This document shows positions 59,101-64,000 of a stretch of DNA of 64,000 nucleotides, piece by piece. Source of the DNA: Streptomyces virginiae (GTDB taxonomy: Bacteria > Actinomycetota > Actinomycetes > Streptomycetales > Streptomycetaceae). Position 1 is the stretch's first letter, and each line of letters starts with the position of its first letter. The notes below the pieces were generated by a model. That model saw only the letters and a program-made list of their open reading frames with translations. It was not told the DNA's origin and made no database searches. The stretch lies in NCBI RefSeq assembly GCF_000720455.1, contig NZ_JOAK01000006.1, positions 124,001 to 188,000 of the forward strand, given 5' to 3'. Made by a program: the position numbers and the translations under genes.

Positions 59101-61076
59101 TAGTTGCGGTCGGTGTCGAGGGTGAAGACGGTGCCGGGCGAGGAGTGCCAGTAGCCCTCGACGCGGTTGGCGCTCCAGTCGGCCCAGAAGACGAGGAGTT
59201 CGCCGTCGACGTAGTGGAAGCCCATGCGGCGTGTGGAGCCGGCCGGCACGCGCAGGTCGTGCGTGAGGACGGTGGAGTCGGCGTCGATGACGCGGACCTG
59301 GGCCGTGTTGGCGACGATCAGGTACGGCCAGGCCTCGACGACGACGAGGCCGCCCCGGTCCTTGCCAGGGGTCAGTTCGGTGACGGCGCTCTCCCAGGCG
59401 GGCCAGGCCAGTTCCTCGAAGAGGCCGCCGCGCAGGGTGCGGGCGAGGGTTTCGCCGAGGTCGGCGGCGGCCGCGGCGGCGACCTCCTCGGGGGCGAGCG
59501 CCAGCGCCTCGACGGGCAGCCAGGTCAGCCGCTCGATGGCGTCGGGGACTCCGGGGAGGCCGGCGGCGACGGAGGCGCGGGCCACTTCGACCATCCACTC
59601 GGTCAGCAGCGGGCGTGCGCCCGGCGAGGCGGCGACGTGCCGGACGATGTCGGCCCCGCCGCTGCCGATGCCGTTCAGCGCCCGGCGGAAGGCGGGCTGG
59701 AAGCGGGTGTCCGCGGCGACCGCGGACAGGTCGCGCCGCTCGTCGCGGCCCGCCCAGTCGGACAGGTTCAGCGTGTCGTGCCGGTGGCGGGTCTCGTGCT
59801 CCTGGGGGGAGGCGACCGGGACTTCGAGGGTGAGCAGCAGGTCGAGGAGGTCGGCGTCCTGGACGCCGACCTGCAGGCCGGCCTCCCGCCCGGGCCGGTC
59901 GAGTTCGGCGCGCAGCTGCGGGGCGCAGCGCTCGACGACGTCGAGGAGGACCGGGTTCGTGGGGCGGCGGCCCCAGCCGGAGCGGCGGGCGGCGGCGAAG
60001 CGCTCGAGCCAGCCGGCGGTGCCGTCGGAGCAGCGCTCCTCCTCGGGCAGGTTGCCGTCCGCGAGTCCGGCGGTGGCGCCGGACTCCTCCAGGACGTCCA
60101 GCCACAGGTCGATCAGGTCGACGTCGCCGCCGGGCGGGGTCAGGCCGAGGAGGGTGCCGCGTACGGCGGGGACGCGGCGGGCGAGCGCGACGAGGGCGCC
60201 GCGGTGGGCCTTCCACCAGCCGAGCGCGGCGCGCAGGGTGGCGGGCAGGGGCAGCAGTTCGGCGAGGTAGTCCTGCTCGGGTTCGGTGCCGGTCAGGCCC
60301 GCGGTGCGGGCGAGGCGGCGCAGTTCGACGGCGGCCTGCGCGGAGGGCGGCAGGCCGCCCGCGGTGCGGCGTACGCACAGGCGGCGGAAGCGCTCGTAGG
60401 CCTCGGCGGGGCTGACGCGGACGGCCAGGGCCTTGCCGTAGCCGGCGAGCACCTTCACCGGCAGGGCGCCGGCCAGTGCGAATTCCAGGAAGACGGAGTC
60501 GAGGCGGTCCTCGTCGACGGGCAGGCCGTGCTGGGCCTCGGCGGTGCGGGCGCGGCCGAACAGCTGGGCGGCGTAGGTGGTGTTCTCGACGGCGAGGAAG
60601 ATGCGCGCGGCCTGCTCGTGGAAGAGGGGCAGGAAGTGCGGCACGGAGGCGGCGAGGCGGTCGGCCAGTTCGGTGCACGCGTCGAGCGCGGCCTTCGGCT
60701 TGGTCTTGGCCTGGCGGGCGATCCGGTCGAGTTCGGGGACGACGGCGAGGGCGTGGTGGCCGTCCTCGGGGTGGTGCACGAGGACCCATTCGGGGAAGCC
60801 GAGCGCCTGGCGCCGGCTCATGCCGACGACGGGCGGCTCGCCCTCGTCGCGTACGAGGCCCAGGAAGCCGGCGGCGAGGTCCTCGGCCGCGCCGAGTTCG
60901 GCGGCGGCGAGCCGGACGACGACGCGGTCCTCGTCGAGGCCGGGGTGGCGGTAGGTGCGGGCGGTCAGGTCGACGGCGTCGGCTCCGGCCCCGGTGGTGC
61001 CGTTGGGGAGGACGGCGCCGGCCTGCAGCAGCAGTTCGGTCTCGGTCGCCGCCGTGTTTCTCAGGTTCCTGCTCAT
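56160..61076 (-). CDS. Very large protein of the MoxR-vWA locus, function unknown
   Basis: 1638-aa cytoplasmic protein, no signal peptide or membrane segment. No catalytic motif is recognised. The first 400 residues are helical (tetratricopeptide-like ELADRLAASVPHFLPLFHEQ); the middle (about 560-860) is rich in strands with Trp and Tyr (VVEAWPYLIVANTAQVRVID, YWSLRSDHLSLQLPGG), suggestive of a beta-propeller; the rest is again helical. It begins with ATGA overlapping the stop of the DUF4132-like gene, so these two are coupled. Large helical proteins next to MoxR and DUF4132 genes are seen in other Streptomyces, sometimes labelled DNA-binding; that label is not supported by any motif visible here. 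Confidence 0.75.
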   Translation of the reverse strand: MSRNLRNTAATETELLLQAGAVLPNGTTGAGADAVDLTARTYRHPGLDEDRVVVRLAAAELGAAEDLAAGFLGLVRDEGEPPVVGMSRRQALGFPEWVLVHHPEDGHHALAVVPELDRIARQAKTKPKAALDACTELADRLAASVPHFLPLFHEQAARIFLAVENTTYAAQLFGRARTAEAQHGLPVDEDRLDSVFLEFALAGALPVKVLAGYGKALAVRVSPAEAYERFRRLCVRRTAGGLPPSAQAAVELRRLARTAGLTGTEPEQDYLAELLPLPATLRAALGWWKAHRGALVALARRVPAVRGTLLGLTPPGGDVDLIDLWLDVLEESGATAGLADGNLPEEERCSDGTAGWLERFAAARRSGWGRRPTNPVLLDVVERCAPQLRAELDRPGREAGLQVGVQDADLLDLLLTLEVPVASPQEHETRHRHDTLNLSDWAGRDERRDLSAVAADTRFQPAFRRALNGIGSGGADIVRHVAASPGARPLLTEWMVEVARASVAAGLPGVPDAIERLTWLPVEALALAPEEVAAAAAADLGETLARTLRGGLFEELAWPAWESAVTELTPGKDRGGLVVVEAWPYLIVANTAQVRVIDADSTVLTHDLRVPAGSTRRMGFHYVDGELLVFWADWSANRVEGYWHSSPGTVFTLDTDRNYWSLRSDHLSLQLPGGGRTTGGGVLHRGDTRLPDERPVLSDGTSYWVWRQRDQDNDSGWLEYDPASGAHGRSSMPAFFADTMRAYNGKASSGYSSRLLPTPTVEGSVLGAPVDGLLGWHAVRLPENGWAGTDTGGRTVTVPEGGDKPVAALTFPGDDRPRALSHSWRELSLTDPEGVVTAQTRNDRHDTPFSTGSVDLPPLSHWYALRPRDPQGSVALRTADRETVGALLKAAAAAPKVTDLPDVVSAALPHVTDPKLIGGVVEVLRFALTQQKALDGISARLDADTAPEEERELGPADQLLGAALNGLLDYGHYRYNDDSDGAHRTLTLLGAARAETDTAGVPGLLHFDTPALPYFTFTWTPLLEQPAAAAYRAVAATTTDEQRAALLTVLGEVDTLGMASAQGSAGSWRQVRVHLGHSHLTGPDGRDRNVYHRSLLPLGGGAVLAMTEHGDSVPDGHEFGALLHDPTGRFTVPGPYTVRHATPIGDPEREPGWLTAFLGAAAEHGPLPFRPEAAEEFSRLTGVSGTLARLVIAGLPHLDSYDRNFLPAEVRTALGVKATDAAYARDELKGLGAELRRALVAALLPADPVRLWNEGPDVAAAAELWNRRVGRRTPVPDWLATEAARAVRGGWAAHRVLAALLDPAASRELSVDVPWTVKGDHVEPAVATPDAFNAQVLNSTLAMSAWLAHRLPAGDPVRAALPPALTAVRQRLAGPELLLELAHYTSLPDFRKVAGTPTETGEGYERYGAVVMATHDNQPKPAVRPALLDSTGSDPYLPALRGDDQQPLATERALRTAHDPRFAALLADPGAPAAGTVGADGTWWPQDPSRSVPELVQEVAAEYGLGADAAALYLALLAMPDPTDRNTARWTGWKPARLKAARAELAATDLVVSADRSRAGRSLFLPGAWADMASPALPVEQWKLPMYGLTTGARPLLGVLAPAEPAAELYRRAWQRIREGDVPRFQELKVKRTRARRR

Positions 61077-61945
61077 GCGTCCCCGCCCTCCTCGATCTTG
61101 CGCCCGGCGTACAGTGCCGCGGCCATTCGCATTCCCTCGGACCAGGCGACCGGTCCGACCTTCGTCAGCGGTACCGCCCGGCCGTCCTCGTCGTGCCAGC
61201 TCAGGGCGCCGGTGGTGGTCTCGTCGTCGTAGTAGGGCTCGCCGATCCACACCGCCGCCTCCGTGCCGGAGCCGGCTCCCGCGTCGCGGACCTTGCAGGT
61301 GGCGTAGCCGCCGGAGACCCGGTAGCCGAGGGCGGTCGCGCGGGCGGCGAGGCTGAAGCGGGTGGGGAAGACCCCGCCCGCGTAGTCGCGGACCTCGGTG
61401 GCGGTGACGGAGACCTCGTCGGGCTTGCGCCAGGTCGCGCGGTGGATCTGCTCGACCTGCTGCACGATGCCCAGCTCGGCCGCGAACTCGCGTACGTCGT
61501 CCAGGTCGGGCAGCAGTACCGGGTGGGGCAGGGTCACCGTGCGCGGGGAGAGCCGTACGGTCTCGCCGTCGAGGTTGACCACCTTGAGCTCACCCGACGC
61601 GGTGGCGTCCCGCAGGAAGCCCACCTCGTCGGGGTCGTCGCCGACGACGGCCAGGTCGCGCAGGGCGTTCTGCCAGGCCTCGTCGGGCCAGACCCGGGCG
61701 AGCAGTTCGGTCGGGACGGGCAGCGAGGACACCATCCAGCCGTCGACCTGCGCGACGCAGGCCGCCGCGTGCCGGTCGAGCCATTCGGCGAGCCGCCGCA
61801 GCCGGTCCACCTCGGGATGGTCCTTCAGCGCCTTGGGCAGCGTCTTCAACTGCCGTCCCGCCGCCCGGCCGGTGACGGACCTCGCCGCCACCCGCCCCTC
61901 CACCAGGGCGATCTCGTACCCCTCGCCCGCCGCCAGCCATGCCAT
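61073..61945 (-). CDS. DUF4132-domain protein (YehI/MolR-like C-terminal module)
   Basis: 290-aa protein resembling the DUF4132 region found at the C-terminus of E. coli YehI: LPKALKDHPEVDRLRRLAEWLDRH, then FAAELGIVQQVEQIHRATWRKP, and WIGEPYYDDETTTGALSW. The WGR domain and long N-terminus of YehI are absent; the preceding large gene may supply equivalent functions. GGAGGGG is nine bases before ATG 61945, and the stop overlaps the next start (ATGA). First gene of the MoxR-vWA block. A hairpin lies in its leader. The biochemical role is unknown. Confidence 0.75.
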   Translation of the reverse strand: MAWLAAGEGYEIALVEGRVAARSVTGRAAGRQLKTLPKALKDHPEVDRLRRLAEWLDRHAAACVAQVDGWMVSSLPVPTELLARVWPDEAWQNALRDLAVVGDDPDEVGFLRDATASGELKVVNLDGETVRLSPRTVTLPHPVLLPDLDDVREFAAELGIVQQVEQIHRATWRKPDEVSVTATEVRDYAGGVFPTRFSLAARATALGYRVSGGYATCKVRDAGAGSGTEAAVWIGEPYYDDETTTGALSWHDEDGRAVPLTKVGPVAWSEGMRMAAALYAGRKIEEGGDA

Positions 61946-61994
61946 CAGACTGTGCCCCTCCGCCTGTCCCGTACGTGTTTGCGCGCAGCCCTGA

Positions 61995-62016
61995 CAGGGG
62001 GGAGCAAACCCCCCTG
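61995..62016 (-). promoter_or_regulatory. Hairpin in the leader of the DUF4132-MoxR block
   Basis: CAGGGGGG-AGCAAA-CCCCCCTG forms an 8-bp stem about 50 bases upstream of the DUF4132-like start. It could be an operator or a leader attenuator. The remaining divergent space up to 62148 also carries TGTCCGG..CCGGACA arms near 62087-62117. Confidence 0.4.
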
Positions 62017-62148
62017 AGCTGCGGTATGTCGGGAGACTAGCGAGGGCCACTGACAACGCCCGCCGGAGGGGCCTCCATAGGTTGATTGTCCGGTTCTGGG
62101 TAGGCTTTCCCGGACAGTGGCGGAGCGGTTCGGGCTCGGGGTGGGGTT

Positions 62149-62874
62149 ATGGGACGTCAGATACGTGTACCGGGTGTGCTGCTGGCCGCCCTGCTGCTGG
62201 CGGCCGGGTGCTCCGGTCCGGACGCGCCGGGCGGCGGGGACGCGAAGCCGAAGCCGTCCGGCTCCCGGGCCGCACCGCCGGCCGGGGGGAATGCGGGCGG
62301 GGCGCCGGCCGGCGGGGACGTGCTGCCCGGCATGGTCACCACCGCCGTGGCCCGCACGCAGCTGGCCGCGCTGAAGGTGGCTCCGGTGGGCACGATGGCC
62401 GGCTACAGCCGGGCCAGGTTCACGCACTGGACGGAGCAGGGCGACAAGTGCGACACCCGCGAGACCGTCCTCGAACGGGACGGCTCCGAGGTGAAGCGGG
62501 ACGGCGAGTGCCGGGCCGTGTCGGGTAGGTGGAAGAGCCTGTACGACGGGGTGGTCGTCACCGACGCGGGCAAACTGGACATCGACCACATCGTGCCCCT
62601 CGCCGAGGGCTGGCGCTCCGGCGCGTCCGGCTGGGACGCCGCCCGCCGCAAGGCCTTCGCCAACGACCTGACCCACCCTCAGCTGCTGGCGGTCACCGCC
62701 GCCTCCAACCGGTCGAAGGGCGACCAGAGCCCCGACCTGTGGCAGCCGCCGGACCGTTCGAGCTGGTGCCAGTACGGACGGGCCTGGACCACCGTGAAAT
62801 CCGTGTACGAGCTGACCGTCACCGAGCCGGAGAAGAAGATGCTCACCACGATGCTGGACACCTGCGCCTCATGA
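62149..62874 (+). CDS. Lipoprotein HNH-type nuclease (DUF1524-like)
   Basis: 241-aa exported lipoprotein: lipobox LLAAGC near residue 21, a Gly/Pro-rich spacer, then an HNH/DUF1524 nuclease domain with DIDHIVPLAEGW (His pair and metal ligand), NDLTHPQLLAVTAASNRSKGDQSPDLWQPP (Asn and final His-equivalent region) and two likely disulfides (CDTRET...GECRAVS and the C-terminal pair). Related secreted nucleases are common in actinomycetes and may digest extracellular DNA. Its stop overlaps the next gene (ATGA). It is divergent from the MoxR-vWA block. Confidence 0.85.
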   Translation: MGRQIRVPGVLLAALLLAAGCSGPDAPGGGDAKPKPSGSRAAPPAGGNAGGAPAGGDVLPGMVTTAVARTQLAALKVAPVGTMAGYSRARFTHWTEQGDKCDTRETVLERDGSEVKRDGECRAVSGRWKSLYDGVVVTDAGKLDIDHIVPLAEGWRSGASGWDAARRKAFANDLTHPQLLAVTAASNRSKGDQSPDLWQPPDRSSWCQYGRAWTTVKSVYELTVTEPEKKMLTTMLDTCAS

Positions 62875-63152
62875 CCGGGGCGGACCAGTGGCAGGACGAG
62901 GTGCTCGCCGGGCCGGGCGGCGCCATGACCGACGAGGTCGGGGTCATCACCGGCCCGCTGACCGTGCGCACCACCGTGACCGGCGCAGGGCTGGTCCGGT
63001 TCGACGTCCAGTACAAGGACGCCGACGAGTGGTACACCCTCACGGGCAGCCCCCGGCCCCATCACGGCGCCCCGGCCGCCCTGCACGCCGCGGCCGTCGC
63101 CGCGGTCCGTGCGGGAGGCGGGGCCGTGGCCCCCGGCGACGGGCCCGTCTGA
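62871..63152 (+). CDS. Hypothetical protein coupled to HNH nuclease
   Basis: 93 aa, no family recognised. The centre is strand-rich (GVITGPLTVRTTVTGAGLVRFDVQYKDADEWYTLTG), suggesting a small beta-barrel or immunity-like fold; the tail is Ala/Gly-rich. ATG 62871 overlaps the nuclease stop, so the two are translationally coupled. A cytoplasmic inhibitor of the nuclease is one possibility, but an exported nuclease would not obviously need one. Codon use is normal. Confidence 0.65.
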   Translation: MTGADQWQDEVLAGPGGAMTDEVGVITGPLTVRTTVTGAGLVRFDVQYKDADEWYTLTGSPRPHHGAPAALHAAAVAAVRAGGGAVAPGDGPV

Positions 63153-63216
63153 GGCGGGCCGAGGGTGTCCGGTGCGGCGCTTTCCCCGCCCCGGCTCGTC
63201 ATCGAGGATGCCGTGC

Positions 63217-64000
63217 ATGGGACTCCACGAAGACATCGACCCGAGCAGCGCACGCAACGCCGCCGAGCTGGTGGCCCTCATGCGCGGCCTCCACGGCCGG
63301 TCCGGTCTGAGCTATCGCCGGCTGGAGCGCCGGGCCGCTGAGCAGGGCCGGGTCCTGACGCGCAGCACGATCTCGTACGTCCTCACCCGCCCGTCCTTGC
63401 CGCGCCCCGAGATGCTGGCCGCCTTCGTCGCGGCGTGCGGCCACGAACGCGAGACGGCGGCCTGGCTCGACGCCCTGGAGCGGCTCACCGCCGGGCCGGA
63501 GAGCGGTTCCCGGGAGGCCGGGTCCCCGGCGGCGGCCACCGGCCCTCCGGCGCCCCGGCCGACGCCCGAACCGACGCCCGAACCGGCGCCCCGGCCTGCG
63601 CCGAAGGCCGTCCCCGGCGGCCGATTACGGCAGCACCGGCTCCTGCTGGTGATCGGCGCCGTGGTGGCCGCGCTGGGCCTCGGCCACTGGCTGGTGAAAG
63701 GGGTCCCGGGCGCCGCCACGAGCCTTTCCTCCGGGGACGTCGCGCCGTCCGCGACACCGGCGAAGCGGCCCGCCACCGGATTCACGCTCTTCGAGGGGCG
63801 GTCGCAGAAGGGCATGACGGCGGCGAGCGTCGGTTACCGGTTCTGGGACACCGGGGACGGCTGGTTCGGGATCGAGTACGTGACGCCGTACTCCCGCGAC
63901 GAACCGGACGCCCACCAGGACGGCTGGGGCGGCAAGCTGCGGATGCACTACGAGGACCGCTTCGGAGCCCACACCGTCGACCTCACCGACAACCCGGACG
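63217..64000 (+). CDS. Helix-turn-helix membrane protein, 3' end outside window
   Basis: Partial gene, 261 codons visible and still open at the window edge. The N-terminal 90 residues form an XRE-like helix-turn-helix (LVALMRGLHGRSGLSYRRLE, LTRSTISYVLTRPSLPRPEM), followed by a Pro-rich linker (TPEPTPEPAPRPAPK), one membrane helix (LLLVIGAVVAALGLGHWLV) and the start of an extracellular beta-rich domain (YRFWDTGDGWFGIEYVT). This cytoplasmic-HTH/outer-sensor layout is common in Streptomyces. GAGG lies about ten bases before ATG 63217; ATG 63208 is in the same frame. Confidence 0.75.
   Translation, partial: MGLHEDIDPSSARNAAELVALMRGLHGRSGLSYRRLERRAAEQGRVLTRSTISYVLTRPSLPRPEMLAAFVAACGHERETAAWLDALERLTAGPESGSREAGSPAAATGPPAPRPTPEPTPEPAPRPAPKAVPGGRLRQHRLLLVIGAVVAALGLGHWLVKGVPGAATSLSSGDVAPSATPAKRPATGFTLFEGRSQKGMTAASVGYRFWDTGDGWFGIEYVTPYSRDEPDAHQDGWGGKLRMHYEDRFGAHTVDLTDNPD

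Noticed and set aside
56037..61232. 1731-codon plus-strand open frame
   Set aside because: Shadow of the 1638-aa minus-strand gene; the translation is Gly/Ala/Val-rich without domains, and codon bias is wrong for that strand.

Overview
The window reads as a chromosomal segment of a Streptomyces or close relative. It has very high GC with strong third-position G/C bias, many GTG and TTG starts, several probable leaderless genes (a -10-like hexamer 6-8 nt before the start codon), an initiator tRNA without encoded CCA, a 67-residue cold-shock protein and a rodlin gene. Most genes stand alone or in two- to four-gene operons. There is no phage, plasmid or CRISPR signature.

Layout. 1-5 kb: GH16-like secreted hydrolase, short-chain dehydrogenase, RNase HI with a Cys-rich tail, a SoxR-like MerR regulator divergent from an MFS exporter with a SoxR-type box between them, cold-shock protein and tRNA-fMet. 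5-9 kb: ECF sigma factor with a membrane partner, PIG-V-like mannosyltransferase, RHH protein, methyltransferase. 9-15 kb: LysR regulator divergent from a very large secreted M4+M28 double metalloprotease, then a serine hydrolase. 15-17.5 kb: a decayed locus with a broken ABC permease (one piece apparently inverted) and a histidine kinase carrying a stop codon and a frameshift, beside an intact response regulator. 17.5-20.3 kb: cynR with divergent carbonic anhydrase and cyanase, and a frameshifted rodlin. 20-29 kb: methyltransferase, AMP-dependent ligase, a compositionally odd zinc-finger-like gene next to a 5'-truncated esterase, SMI1-like protein, ECF42-type sigma factor with its YCII-like partner, acetyltransferase, lipoprotein, PlsC. 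29.5-36 kb: D-Ala-D-Ala carboxypeptidase with repetitive acidic tail, subtilisin-like protease, secreted vWA operon. 36-44 kb: FAD monooxygenase, ohr/ohrR, PHP phosphoesterase, and a phenolic-lipid-type cluster (UbiA, type III PKS, methyltransferase, FAD oxidoreductase). 44-48.8 kb: repetitive membrane and lipoproteins, carboxylesterase, MOSC protein, HAD-like protein.

The most unusual block is 48.7-62 kb on the minus strand: DUF4132-like protein, a 1638-residue protein of unknown function, MoxR/YehL-type AAA+ ATPase, a DUF5682-vWA fusion and a SWIM zinc-finger protein. Most are joined by 4-nt start/stop overlaps. The set resembles the E. coli yehL-M-P-Q genes and the MoxR-vWA systems proposed to act in biological conflict. 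A terminator-like hairpin divides the block in two, and the vWA part has no conventional start codon but does have a strong Shine-Dalgarno before an in-frame CTG.

A short repeat built around a CCTAGG..GTGTCCGC core recurs at three places, always at the 3' ends of genes, and supplies or adjoins the stop codons of four CDSs. The window ends inside an HTH/membrane protein gene.
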